A DNA stretch of 64,000 nt from Monomorium pharaonis (taxonomy: Eukaryota; Arthropoda; Insecta; Hymenoptera; Formicidae), in NCBI RefSeq assembly GCF_013373865.1, contig NC_050477.1, positions 2,252,763 to 2,316,762 on the forward strand, given 5' to 3'. The translations under genes were made by a program, and so were the position numbers. Each line of letters starts with the position of its first letter. Position 1 is the stretch's first letter. Shown here piece after piece: positions 13,001 to 26,059 of this stretch. The notes under the pieces are model-generated. The model worked only from the letters and a program-made list of their open reading frames with translations. It searched no databases and had not been told where the DNA came from.

Positions 13001-15986
13001 CAAGCATGTTATTATCATCGCTGTTGTTTTTGAAGCGATTCCTCGCCCGGTAATCGCCTCTCAGCGAGTCGGTCGGTTTATTCCTGACGGTTCCTCCCTC
13101 ACTGTTCATATGATGATCATAGGACTCGTCCTTCGTCGGTGACGTCTGCGTAAAACTAATCACAGGGCTGTTTTGCATGACCTCGATTGGATTTGTCGAA
13201 ATCGTAAGATCCTCGACACGCTCCGACGACTCTTCGTTATCGGAATGAATTGGCGTGTTTAGCGTAGTGGAAATCGGCGTGCACTCGGACGTGGGCAGAT
13301 CCGGCAAACTTATGTCGTCCGGATTGTGAGACTCCTCGCTCGCGAAACTATTCTGTTTCTTCAGGTTCATGTCTCGGACTGAGTCCTTCGTGGAGGATGC
13401 AGGCAGGACAGCGGTCGTCCCTTGGTTATCTACTCGCGATGTTTGCAATGTACTTTCCACTGTTTTAGGCGGAGCGGGACACTCGACAACGTATTCCTTC
13501 TTACTTCCAAGGTTCTCGAGCGTTTCGGTGTTGTACTCGGTCGCTGTATCCGGTTTGTCGTTGGTTTTCTTCTCGACCTCGAGAGTAATTGCGGCTGCCT
13601 CGACCGCCGTTCCCTCCTGGAAGAACGGCACCGCGTTCTGTCTCTCCAGAGTCTCGGTGGTGACCTGGCCGTTGGTGACTTGCAAGATGCTGCCTATCTC
13701 TAGATTGTCGACTATGTGTATCGTGGGCACCTCGTCGGGCCCATTGCTTATGCATTGTATGATGTGGCCGCCTGGCTGCACGATGGCCTCTTTTGCGATA
13801 TCCTTGCACGTCACAGGGTTCTTCGCAATCTCCGCGACGTTCTCCGCGGCCTCGAACGTAATTACGCTCGTTGAGGTGATCTCACCTGGCTTAGAGATCT
13901 CCAGATTCTCCAGCGTCTTCGCCGATGAGAGGTCTACGTTCTCGTAACCCACGACCACTACCGGCGTCGAGTTGCTCAGAACGGCGCCGTTCGGCAGGTT
14001 AGTGACGCCCGCGCCGTCCTCCTCCTCCGACTCATCCCAGTTGGCAAGAAACTGTCGTACGTCAAGCTCCGGCTTGTCAGCAAATTCCTTGGACATTTTC
14101 TGCTGCATAGCGGTTGCATCGGTCACATTCGTTCCGGCTAAATTATCGAAGCTCCCTGCTTTCTGCATCTCCAATTGATTCTGAGCAAGACTCTTTTGCA
14201 CGGGATACTGGCTCTGCTTCTGCATGCCGTCGGACGCGCACAGAGCGGCCGTGTGACCGTCGTGATGCTGCGAGACCAATTGTTCCGGTTTTTGAACATT
14301 GTGAGCCATCATTTCGTTAGGGATGCCGTTGTCCTGCTTGCTCTGCTTGTCCATCGGACTGTTGATCGGCGCCTGAGAATTCACCGTTTGCTGCATTCGG
14401 GAGAAAACCTCGGGCATGTAGTTAGAATTGATTAGAACGCCATTCTGATCAAACTGCAAGTTTATCGGTGGGATAGGGGGAACAGAGGTATTGATAGTCG
14501 ACGCAGCGACACACGGTGCCTGCTGCTGCTGCATTTGTCCCTGATATGTAGCGGACTGCTGTAACTTCAATATCTCTCTATACTTATGAACACATTCCTT
14601 ATACTTGGGTTGCGACTGGTACCCGGGTATCTTCGCCATCTCCCTCAGATGATTCTCCATCGAGTATCGCTGCATCATTAACTTCTGCTGATACGTCTGG
14701 TGGTATCGCGGATGGGAAGGAGTATGCATAATCGCGGACGACTGCATGTTTCTGTTCATGGATGCCGCGTTGTCGGCAGCCTCCTGACAGTCGTGCGTCG
14801 AAGTATCGATCGGCAGATTCCGCGGATACTGCGAATTAAAGTAGGTATTCTGCGCAGATGGCGGCATTATATTCGGGTTCGGAACACTCGTGGACGGCAT
14901 GTTAGTAGGCATCAGCGGCATCCCGGCGTTGCCACCGGTCTGATACGGCACTTGCTTGTTGTTATTGTACTTCTGCTGGGGCATTGCAAAGGCGTTCTGC
15001 TCCGGATGTTTTACCATTGCCTGATTCAGCACGTTCATGCCGCTCATCTTGGAATACTCTTTCATGTTGTAGGGATATTTTTGATACTCGCCCGGGTAAT
15101 TGTAGTTTTGCATGGGGTTGTAGTTTTGCAGCATGCCTGAGGACGACGGGTAGTTGCGGGAGAGCAGACGATCCTTACGATGCTTTGTGTTATGTGGTCC
15201 GTTAGGTGGTACCATAGATGGCAGGACTTCCTTGCCATCAAAATTATCTTTTCTGAAATTGTATTCGCTTCCAAAACGTCGAACATCCGTTTGGTATCCA
15301 GTGGATGAGCGAACGTTGTCCCTATACGCATTATTCTGATAACAGTACTGCTGATAGCTCACATTGGGATCCGGATTGCAGCACGGTGCCTTGCATTGTG
15401 GAACGAAGGATGGTGGTCCCGTTCTGTTAGCGACGTGCGAGTGGTTCACGTTAGCGTTTCGCGGTCCCATCGACGCGTGTGACGCATTCATATTCATCAC
15501 GTGATTTGGTCCATTCATGTGCGAGATAGGCCCATTCAAAGGCACCTGATTGTTTCTGTAGCCTAGCTCCTCATTCATGCCGCCTAACGCAGCGTTCCTC
15601 GGATCCATAGGACCACCGTTCAGATTGTCCACCATGGGATTTCGCGTGTTCGAAGGCCCATAGTGACCAATGCAATTCTGCATCTGTACCATCGACGCCA
15701 AGGGATTGTTGTCGGCGGCATTGTGGCCATGCGGGATGTTCCCCGGTGGTAGATGTGGCTGAAAGTGATGCCTTGGATTGAAATTGGGGTCATTCTGGGG
15801 ATGCTTCTCGAGTCCATCCGAGCTGAGATTTAAGCCGTTCAACTGCGTCGGGCAGGTCGGACTAATACTGGACATGAACGATAAGTGTCCGGAATTGACA
15901 TTTTGAGCGGTTGATGTTACGTCATTTATTCCTGACTGCGCGGGATTATACTGATGCCAATCTGGCATATTTCCATTGTAGTTCAT
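4063..15986 (-). CDS. Giant low-complexity protein with C-terminal C2H2 zinc finger
   Basis: Three exons read 15986-4968, 4853-4614 and 4131-4063, all joined in phase 0, giving about 3,775 residues. The first coding exon alone is 11 kb and open throughout. Its N-terminus is Asn/Met/Pro/Gln-rich, followed by long charged Ser/Asp/Glu/Lys-rich disordered stretches. One part is a 9-residue tandem repeat (near 9120-9300). Another is a set of spaced IPK-type motifs (7243-8035). The second exon encodes CxxC-x12-H-x5-H, a C2H2 finger of the U1/matrin spacing (first Cys near residue 3682), followed by a compact, conserved-looking segment. The donor after the finger exon is a strong CAG|GTACGT and the last exon adds 22 residues. 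The start is the first ATG of the long frame. The composition suggests a nuclear scaffold or transcription-linked protein, but I do not recognise the family and assign no function. Confidence 0.85.
9115..9305 (-). repeat. In-frame 27-bp tandem repeat inside the giant exon
   Basis: About seven consecutive 9-residue units of the type INDSARDDK are visible. The central four are nearly identical at DNA level and the outer ones have diverged. The frame is maintained, so copy number can change without disrupting the protein. Confidence 0.9.
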
Positions 15987-17695
15987 TGTACATTGTTTTC
16001 TGCTATTATTTTTCTATGATTACATCGTTCGCTACTTATTCGCAGAGATCCGTCCAAGTACTAAAAGCAGGGAGTTACCTAAGAAGAAAAAACTGGGTGT
16101 TACTCGCTACAGACTTATGCGAGAACTGTACACATAATTATTATTATTTCTGACAGCATAGAAATAGAATATTGGAGTACTTTATACTATAAATTCATCA
16201 AATAATATAACTTTCAAGAGAAAACTAAATTAAAAGTGAAAACACCTTGCTGAATATTTTCATCAAAAGTATGTTTTTGATTTAGCATACAATATAAATT
16301 CTCAAATCAATGTGCCCTAATATTAATTCTTTTTATAAAATCCTAGTTATCTTGTTTAATATTATTGCATCATAATTTTACTGTCTTTTACAGACATTTT
16401 CAGACTTAAGTCAAAAGATAAAGATAAGAGATAAAAGTAAAATCAGTGCTTTTATGTAAATATACTTTTATGCAATACTAATTTCATTAACAATGGGTCA
16501 GTGAATTGTGTCAGTTTGAAAATTAATAGATTTTTGTTGGCAATATGCTTGCGAGTTGTCAATCAACTTTTTCCTAAAAAAAAAAAAATTATAATATTTG
16601 ACAAAATTGTAACATATATATATATATATATAATAAGTTTCCAATATTCTGTGTTCAGACAATTGGTTACAGTGACTATATACTTGGCTCATATGTATGT
16701 AAATAATCGAGTAAAATTATTTCAAAAGATAAATATGTACTTTTAATATAATTAATTCTTAGACTGTATCTATGTTGTAAGAATAATTATGCTTAATGAT
16801 AAATAAAATATGAATTCAGGGCGCAAAGGTAAATTTTAATTTGAACTCTCTTAGCTAAAGAGATAATATATCGAGGCACACATTATTTCTCTTTACAGTC
16901 CAAATTATTGATCATAAACAAGTGAGGATCAAATATCTCATTTTCAATTTCAAAAAATCAATTCACCAGTTTGTGACTAGAGATCTGTTTTTGTCACACT
17001 GCTGCACTGATGTGATAAGTTAAAATAAGACAAATATATTTTTTCTAATTCTAACTTATTGCACCAGTACAGCAGTGCAGCGACAAAGAACAGGCCTTAG
17101 ATAATCTTATTTTAGAACACTGCAATTAATTCTAATACTTATGCATTTTCTAATTCACATATAATTTGTTTTACAACAACCCTACTTCCTAGAAATATAA
17201 AAATATTTGTAAGAGTCATTAAAAACTCTTTTATACTTGTAAAAATAACAAAAAATATATAATTCAGAAAAATTGTGACCCGATATGCATATAGAGTGTT
17301 AACAATGAATGAATCTGTTACATATTCTCATTTCTATTCTTATTTTTATTCTTATTATACTTAAGAGAAAGCGAAGAATCAAAAAGTTACAGTCAGCAAT
17401 ATAAAGTTATAAATACGCGTCATTCTTGCAGAATTCCGCCGTTTGAGGAAACAAGGTGTTATAACCACATCGCTATACGGGGGTTATAATGCAGGTAATA
17501 TGACCTAGATACCTCTCTTTGACATCTTCGGTACGTAAAACCACGCGCACACGCACAGACGCAGCATACTCAACATGCGCCCCCCCCCCCCCGCCCTCCA
17601 CCCCGAACACAATCGTACGACGGAATGCGAATAAACATCGAATAATGTACTATTACAGGAAATTATTGTTACACGAAAATCGAAGCGGCGAGCTG
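15987..17695. other. Non-coding stretch upstream of the giant gene (5' UTR intron or spacer)
   Basis: No coding exon was recognised. A TAG-CAG double acceptor (NAGNAG) on the minus strand just upstream of the ATG at 15986 suggests that a 5' UTR exon is spliced here from further upstream. A palindromic repeat sits at 16977-17100. Confidence 0.5.
16977..17100. repeat. Palindromic MITE-like element
   Basis: The left arm (16977-17026) and right arm (17048-17100) are imperfect reverse complements. Shared blocks include CTGTT, TTTGTC, CACTGCTG and ATAAGTTA. There is no reading frame, and the arms are clearly richer in GC than the surroundings. It is probably a dispersed short inverted-repeat element. 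Confidence 0.6.
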
Positions 17696-18420
17696 TCAGA
17701 CCGCGGGTGGCCCGAGGTTGGCCACGGCGCCTGACGACGCGTCGGCCTCGGCGCTGGAGCGATCACTAACAGGTGACACCATATTCACCGTGGTTGTGGC
17801 CATTGTTCGCCACCCTACCCCCACGGCCCGCGATGCGCCCCGTCGGTCCGTCTGTCCATGTTTACGTTCGACACGACGTCCGCCGTGTCGCGAGAGATTC
17901 ACAATGATTTTAACACGCGCGAGTGACGAAAGAGACGCGCACCTTGCCCGCACACGGAGGGGGCCTTGAAGATACTACGACTGACAAACGCTCGACGTAC
18001 ACACACGCACACGTACATGTACGCAGGGTGTCGCGACGACTCGTCGTGTCGTTGCTCACGTCAGGCGCGCGTGGTCGCGACGACACAATAACGACAACGA
18101 CGACGACGGCTCCCGTGGTCGAGTTTAGTCACGGGTGTGGTGCGCGCGAACATGAGACTCACGCTCCGAAACTTACCTGCACATTAACATTGCTCACAAC
18201 ACGCACGCCATATTGGACACGACTGCTCGAGGAAAAAAAAGAGCAAGAAAAACATGCGCACGCCCTCTGCGGCGGAAGACGCGCACTTCGACACTAGCTT
18301 GTGTGTGGTGTGTGTGTGTCCCGTTCGCGTGTGTATGTCGCGTGTTACACCTGTCGCACCTGAGACCAGAGCCGTGCAAAAGGAGGGTGCGCGGGGTGCA
18401 TCACGACTGAACCGCATCCG
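17500..18420 (-). promoter_or_regulatory. GC/CpG-rich island, probable promoter of the giant gene
   Basis: The base composition shifts abruptly from AT-rich to CpG-rich, with ACG/TCG and CA-repeat stretches and a C10+ run near 17580. It lies 1.5-2.4 kb upstream of the minus-strand ATG at 15986. A short minus-strand frame at 17696-17803 (35 codons) starts with ATG inside it. Transcription start not determined. Confidence 0.5.
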
Positions 18421-19644
18421 ATGTAAGTTTCAAGATTACATTATGGATTAGTTACGTATTGTTTACACAATTACAAGCAAAGTAAATTATAATAAATTAT
18501 ATAATATAAACGGTGAATCGTCGACAATCATTATCGTTTACATAGTTTACATTGCATACATGTAATGTGGATTATTTTTATATTTTACGCGTAAACGCCT
18601 AACACTGGGGAGCCTAAAGCAAATTGCAAACATTTTTTATTGCTTCTATAGAATTTAAATTTTTGTTAAAATTTCACTTACAATTCATAAATTAATAATA
18701 TAAATTTAATAAAATATTTTTCCCTCGAAAATTCTTAGCACGACTCTGCTGCGGCGCGTACGTGCGACGAACGGTCGTAAAAGTACGACGCTAATCGCCT
18801 TAAGCCCTGCTTAATATAGCTGTGAGTGTCGTTGACTCGTTACGAATAACTGCTCTCGCAGCCGCGAAAACTTTTCATTACGAGGTGCGACAATGGCATG
18901 GAGTTTCCATTGAAAACTTTATTTTAACATATGGACTAATAACATGGCTGTATCTCCTGTACGTAGCGAGATTACCTCAGTTTCTGAGTGTTTTATGAAA
19001 TTTGAACGATTTTTTTTTAAATATACCTTTACCTTGCATTCGTGAGACAGAAGATACGGCGTGACATTTTGCAAATTTTTTGCAACTTACAGAAAGTGTG
19101 TACAAAATGTTTAAATGTTTTCTACTAATATATGGAAAATCTAATTTTTCACAATTGTTTATTATAGGAATACAGACGCTATATGTAATAATTTACAAAT
19201 TATATTAAAAGTTTATGTACAGTAACTTAACGCATTATTATTGCTCGTTTGTAAACTTACAATCGGACAAAGATATTTGTAACCTAATTTATTAGCTAGC
19301 TTCAGATCATTATTTGCACAAAAATAGCGAAATCTATCATACAGAAAGAATATACATGGGTATGCTTAAATTACTATATCCTTAAAATGAAATAAACAAT
19401 GTTGTAGAATTTGATTGATGAGCTTTAAAAATAATTAGTTTTTCTTACTAAAAAATTCCTTTAAAAATTAAGAAATATATAAGTTAATTATAATAGTTAT
19501 TAATATGTGAATAAACCTTTATACATCGCAAAATACATATTTTCTATTTTCAAATAAAAAATAGATTATGTGTAAGAAAAGCATTTTACTGATTATTATT
19601 AACTATGACACTCGATTATTGTCTCACATTTCTTTTTACAACCT
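18421..19644. other. AT-rich spacer between the giant gene and MCRS1
   Basis: Nothing gene-like was recognised. On the minus strand the MCRS1 stop lies at 19645, so the 3' UTR of that gene should occupy the right part of this stretch. Confidence 0.5.
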
Positions 19645-22261
19645 TCAAGGGGTTAAATTTAACTTGACAGCTTCTTGTCGTATCACAGAGATGAGTTCTT
19701 GGTTTATTAAAAATATAAATCTCAATCCTGCAATCTGTAAAGAAATATATAAACTGCAATTAAAAATTTTAATTTACAAAACAAACTACTATTTGAGAGA
19801 AAACTCTACATATTAGCTTTGTGCTTTATACAATAAATACCTCAATTACACTATTATTGTTTAATTTCATCTTGTTGCCAGCCAAAATTGGTCTGCTGTC
19901 TACAAAAATTGGCCGCTTTCCTTCGGATGACAGAAAAAAGTCTCCATTGTTCCTTAAACGGATAGTACCTTGCCGACGCGAAACTTTCCATGCTGGTCCT
20001 TCCAAGCTAAGATCCACGTCGACAGTATGATCTTTCGTAGAACGTCCCACACTTATCTGAACAAAGATACCAAAGAATGTCAGATATATATAAATATATA
20101 AATTTTTTAAAATATAAATTATTAATAATTATTTTATGCTTGTTTCTTACCTCTCTAGACCTCATGAGGTATCGGACGAGTCTTCCTCTTAGAATTGCTA
20201 AAGTTTGATTATCAAATTCTGGAGGATTGACGCCTACTACACTGTCGACAAGCACCTGCCATCTGCCAAGCTCATTTTCCAATACTTTAATTTCTCTCTT
20301 ATTCTTTCTGTCTGCCGTTGCCAATTCAGCGTCTATCAATTCGTCTTTCGGTTCCATTAATTCGGCATCGTTGATCATATCCTCGGCGTCCGAAAAACTC
20401 AACACATGTTCACCACGTGGTAAACTCTGCACTGTCTGATCTGGTAGTAGGTGATACTGTTTCATCAACTGCCAATGACTGTGTAACGCTTTTGCAGTCC
20501 TAGCTGGATAAAATGTATGTGCATTTGCTTCGAGCAATTCTTGAAATACTTCCAATGTTGGTTGGGATGTCTGATGGGATAAAGTAAAAGATCACATATT
20601 CATAATAATGCAGTCATTTAGAAAACATTAAAGGTTAACTTAATAGCTAATATATACAATAGATTATTCGTATGATAAAAGCATTTGTCGTCCAGAATTA
20701 TTAGTACCCACTGATTTAATAGTCCCCAACAGATCCTCTTCAGCCTTGCTATATAATGTTCTTGCTTGAACACTGGCTATTAGTTCGGGATGTAAATTAC
20801 GCATGGCTTGAACAGCTACGCGTGAGACAGCACTATCATACAACAATGCGTACCATCTTTGTTGTATTTCCTGTAGCGTGAAGCGGCAGGAAAATTTTGT
20901 ACCTCGATGAACCTTGAACAAATAATGAAATATTAGAAATGTATTATTTTGTTATTAATATTAAAGAAAAAAATTAAATGCAAAAAGATGAAAATTAATT
21001 ATACAAGTACCATCCTCAAATCATTTGTTTGTTGTACGCCAGTAATCAACGCCAAGTCGTCAGCAGGTTTCCATCGTCCTAAGTCTTTGGTAGCGTTGAT
21101 GGAATGGGAATGATTTTTACTCTTTTTATTCTTCCGTCCGAGATTTGAACCGCTCGGCCGACTGGGTCTGCGATTACATCTGTCTGACTGCACTAGGGTG
21201 GTCGGAATTGGTATTGGAGTAGGTACCGTCTGTGTTGGTAAGACATCCATAGGACTGGTGGTTACAGAGATTGTTCGTGATTTCGACGTTGACTTGGCGC
21301 TTGTGGTGGGCGGTTGCAGGTTAAACGTCGTCTCCACCACCTCATCGTCGAACTTCTTGCGTTTTATCGTGCGCGAAGAGCTTAAAGAAAAAAATAACAT
21401 GAGCAATAAAAGTACTCTGTTGGGCTAATGTAAGTAGATCTGTTTGCACCAATTAATCTTACTTTTTCTTTTTCTAATTCTTAAGAATTAAAAAAAAAAA
21501 GAAAATAAGTTAAACTAAAGTTATCAAGTTTTTTTACTAAATTCAGGAAATGTTTCAACAAATTTGCACTTTTTTATGAAATAAATGTATGAGAAAGTGA
21601 TCAATACATAAAACTAGTATAATTTTATGTTTCTTATGTTTCTATGTATTTTTCCATTCTTTAAATTATTTGCAATGGCATAAAATTTGCAACACTTATT
21701 TTGTTAAGAGATCTAATTTATATTTTTGAGTTGTAAATCTTTTTTAAGTTTATCTTGCTTGGACTTCAATTCACTTATCAATAGGTGTTAGCTCACAACT
21801 AAAAAAGTTTATTAAAATGGTTGATATAGCTTGAACATTTTCTGTTTTAAATTTTAAACCATGAGATCAGTCATGAGATCATGACGTTCATTGAAGAAGT
21901 TGTGTCCAGTTACAATAATAGCCAATAATCCAAAAATTACAAAAAAATTTTAACAGAAACATGAGTTTGAAGACATTCCGGGGACAAACTTTGCCCGGGG
22001 ACATAACATTCAATTCGAAAACTGTCCTTGAAAAACATGGACCGTCAAGTAACCTTAAATAAAACTGAGATTGAAATTAACTTATATACATTGGTGCAAA
22101 CGGGCCTCAACTCCGAAACTGACGAATCACATGACGTCTTACCTTCTCCGTTTCGTCGACAGAGCGTCCAAAGCGGACGATCCGATGGGAATGTTCAAGA
22201 ATCCATCCGTACCGTGCGTGAGCCCGCTGTGATTGAGGCTAGTTGGAGTAGGAATATCCAT
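19645..22261 (-). CDS. MCRS1: Microspherule protein 1 (MCRS1/Rcd5), FHA-domain chromatin factor
   Basis: Six exons read 22261-22143, 21380-21011, 20912-20712, 20570-20151, 20056-19841 and 19734-19645. They give 471 residues, close to human MCRS1 (462). An SSSR-x-IKRKKFDDE block spans the exon 1/2 join. The N-terminal MCRS domain follows (GRWKPADDLALI, KFSCRFTL, ARTAKAL-HWQLMKQY), and after it come the FDNQTLA-LRGR block and a C-terminal FHA domain (about residues 365-460: DVDLSLEGPAWK, NNGDFF). In other animals MCRS1 is a subunit of the INO80 and NSL complexes and also acts at spindle minus ends; Drosophila Rcd5 is the counterpart. The last exon restores the conserved RF-FLINQ-LI ending. The start is the ATG of exon 1, which lies in the divergent GC-rich promoter shared with eIF3j. 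All splice phases are consistent. Confidence 0.96.
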
Positions 22262-23072
22262 CGTTTGACGGAAAACAAACGCGGAGGCAATCAAACCATA
22301 ACACCACGTCGCTTACTCCTAACGGATCTCGTTTCTCCTTGCGAACGAATCGCGATTATTCCGCCCGTGTTGCGTTAAATTTGCACAGCTAATCGTGATC
22401 AAAATAAAAATATCAACACACACTCGACTTTGACGCGAAGCGAGTCGTAGAAGGATGGACGGATGGACGTGAGTGTGCGACGATACTCGACGGTGGCGCG
22501 AATCGATTCTCGACCATGGCGTAACATCAGTCGATTCGATTAATCGCAGCTCTCAACGACGCTCGCAGGATTTTTTTCTGATGCTCGCGCGTGAATAAAT
22601 CAATTGCCCGTTTAATTAATCGAAACGGATAACACGAGAAACGTTACAAGATGCCGTCAGCAATTTTAGGATCGACGGGAAATTGCCGATGGTTTCTATC
22701 GAACACCTAGCTAGTTTCATGCATACATTTTAAACAGAATTTTTTTAGAAGCATTTTCATCTTTAACAAAAAAGAGGAACAAGAAAAAAGTCTAACGTCG
22801 TGTTAAGAAGAACCCCAAAAAGCTGTCATCCATCAACTTTGGGAACGTTGAAAAAAGGAACGGGAACAGAAGAGATCGTGGATCTCTCGATCGGCGGCGC
22901 GCATGCGTAGCAGGTCCCGCTCGCGCGAGCGATCGGATCACGCTGACACGCTGCTTCCTTCGTGCAGTATGGCTTGCTCGATTCCGGTTGCGCTCGTTGT
23001 TACCACGTTTGTGCGGCAGGCTCTCCGTTCGCCCGTGGATATAACATACGGCTAATAATCACAGCCGCGACC
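22262..23072. promoter_or_regulatory. Divergent promoter between MCRS1 and eIF3j
   Basis: The 811 bases separate two head-to-head start codons. The stretch is GC-rich near 22400-22520 and 22880-23040. A palindromic GCGCATGCG at 22899-22907 matches the NRF1/Ewg type of core-promoter element. No coding potential was seen. Confidence 0.6.
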
Positions 23073-26059
23073 ATGGACGAAGAATGGGGTACGTAAGAAT
23101 GGCGCAGCGTACACGCGGGGTTCCGAAAATCGCGACCCCCGCGTGAGAACGTTCCCGTGAGAGAATAGGGACGATTTGTTGCGACTGGGAGATTGACTTT
23201 TTAACCTCCATTCGTTTTTCTACGCCTCTTACAGATGTGGACAACGTCGAGGGGAAATTCGACCTCGCGATGAGATCGAATAAGTGGGAGGGCGAGGACG
23301 AGGAAGAGGAAGTCAAGGTAACGTGATTCCTTGTCGCGCAAGTCGCCCCACGCGAAAGTCCGCGTGCGAGTTCCGCGCACCTAACCTATAACGAACACAT
23401 GTGTTTCCCTATCGTCGACATCGTCGTGCCTCTCATCACCTGTCGATCGTTGATTTTTCTTTTGCAAAGTTTCTCGCGTTCTCGTTTGCGTTTTCCATTG
23501 GACTGGCGCGTATGCTGTATCACGTACAAGAGTTCTAATGAGAGAAGAGACGAATGAAAAATGTGTGTCACTGTACATACACATAAGAGGACAAGGGGAT
23601 GAAAACTGAAAGAAATCATTCTTAGTTTTTATTCAAATTCTTATTTGTACACTTGCTACAATGTATAGAATAAAAATAGATTTTTCTTTGCTCCATATAT
23701 TGTAGAATCAATTGTATATATGAATGAAATGTAAAGGAAAATGTGATTTATATATTAATAAGTCCTTTGTTTCTTAATCTTTATTGGCATGTCGATTTCA
23801 ATATTAAGTAATATATGTTTCATAATTATATGTTAAATTATTAAATAATTTATGAAGAACAGCTTTTTCTCTTTTTTGTTGACAATTATGTATTTACTTT
23901 AATCATATTATTTAGCTTTATACTATACTAAAATTTTATTATATTTATACATTGATTTAAATTAAAATTCTATTTATATGGTAATGGATGTTTTGTATAC
24001 ATATGGCATTCTGTTTTATTTATATATATATATATATATGTTAAATAATCTAACAGGACAGCTGGGAAGATGTGGAAGAAGAGAAGAAAGATGTAGAGAA
24101 ACCAGCAGAGGTCCCAAAAGCAAAGCCCAAACCTAAGAAAGCCTTAGCTGAAAGAATCGAGGAACGTGAGGTATGTTTCACTCTCCTTATAACTCTAATA
24201 TTACTTGTAGCTTGTATAAATTTGACTTATATATTTGTATACATAAAAATTTAGAAAAAGGCAAGGGAGGAGGCTGAAAGGAAAGCGAAAGAAAAGGAGG
24301 AGGCGCTTACACCAGAAGAAAGGCGAGCTGATTTATTAAGGCGTCAGAGGTTGCAAGAAGAGGCAGACCTACGGCTGGCGATGGAAACTTTTGGTTTGTC
24401 GACTCTAGTAGACTTTAGCGATCGCAAAACACATAAAAGAGATAAGAAATGATCTTTTTTTATTTTAACGAGTGATCTGACTTTTATGCCACGTGATAGC
24501 TCTTTACCTTCAACGTGGGAAGTTTTATCTGAGATATCTGAAGCAGACATTTCTTTTTTTGAAATTACATTGAGCGCCAAACGCTTTATCTGATAAAAAA
24601 GAATTTTTTGATGACATCTTTTTATTACTTTGTATATTGCAGAAGTACATTGTCATAATATGTCGTAATATTACTCGCACATTGTAATATTACTCAGCTG
24701 AAGATTGTGATCTTTCTAAACACGCATGAGAAAATGTGCAAAACATTTTTGCTTTATGACACAATAATAGATATTAATTACTATTACTTTTATATAAGTG
24801 TGACGTTTGATAAATTAAAAAAAATAATATTAACTAACTATTTGGATTGTGATGGTACACAAGACAAATCGTTATATGCATTGAATTAAATTGTACAGTA
24901 TTATACAAAAAGAAATATCTTTAAAAAATGCAACACACACAGACACATACGCATGGAACATGTATGGTACCTATATCTTTTTTATTATTTTTTTATTAAC
25001 ATTAATTTAAGATTGTGGCATAATAGCTTTACACAATTGTAATCTTTAAAGCCACATTAAACTTATACAATTAGTTTATAACAGAAAGTGCATCATAACA
25101 GGGACAGACAGACAGAAAGAGAATATGTATATATACAAGCATTTAAACTTATTACAAGCTCTACATTTAAATTTATTACTGATGTTGTTGTATTTTAATA
25201 AAAGTTGCTATTCTATGCAATATTTGTTGTGTTTGCATCAGTTTTTGTAACCTTATCTCTCATCTGTTATCTGTCTCCTGTATGATTCCGTTCCTAATCG
25301 ATTCTTTTGATGCGTATATTGTAACATATAAAGGACATATGTTAAACATGATAAACTTTATTATATCAATTTTATTTAGTCCAGAATGTAGTGTTCCATT
25401 TGCAAAATAACAAACACATCTCTGCAGTTTTATAAACTTTATTATTATTATTATTAAATGTTGCAACTTGGTGAAAGTTTTCATAAAAATATTATAGTTA
25501 ATAGATATAACGTATATTACTCGAAAGATATTTATAATATCTCATGGAAAAATCTTAATGTTTGTGTACGTGTATATGTTATTACAGAATGATAATTTTA
25601 TCATTGCAGGTGTTTCATCAGAATCGCCAAGCGAATCACTTGATACTATGGTGCCCGATACAAAGGAGGAATTCGAACGATTTGGCACAGCACTCTCAGA
25701 AAAAATTAATCAATTTAACAAACATGCGGAATTTCCAGTATTTGCAGAAGAACTTATAAAATCCATTGCTCTTAATTGTTAGTATATTTGATAACGATAT
25801 CTTAACGAACAATGTGACGTTGATTTCTTATTTGTAAGCCAGGATTTTTATGTTTAAAAATGTTTCTATTTCAGTATCGTCAAGTTACTTGAAAAAAGTG
25901 AAAGTTGTAGTTGACAATTTACTTATTGAGAAACAGAAGATGGAGAAGACGAAGAAGAGTAAGGGAAAAGGGAAGGCCAAGCTCAAAATTGAAGGTGACA
26001 ACACCTTGTTAAGTGAATACGGTGATTATGTATATGACGAGTATGACGATTTTATGTAG
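23073..26059 (+). CDS. eIF3j: Eukaryotic translation initiation factor 3 subunit J
   Basis: Six exons read 23073-23088, 23235-23317, 24057-24170, 24255-24393, 25610-25777 and 25875-26059. Together they encode 234 residues, matching the family's usual 235-260. The protein has an acidic N-terminus starting MDEEWD, a Lys/Glu-rich coiled-coil segment with ALTPEERR and a LAMETFG block, and then a helical region. The C-terminus ends in the diagnostic Tyr/Asp/Glu tail YDEYDDFM. The family member is a loosely bound eIF3 subunit that contacts the 40S decoding centre and assists recruitment and recycling. The first coding exon is only 16 nt. The exon 4 donor (TTTG|GTTTGT) is weak, and reading through it gives a short alternative tail. 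A polyadenylation-like AATAAA lies at 26778-26783. Confidence 0.95.

Noticed and set aside
13369..13947. 192-codon plus-strand frame
   Set aside because: Antisense to the giant coding exon; composition follows from the codon use of the real strand.
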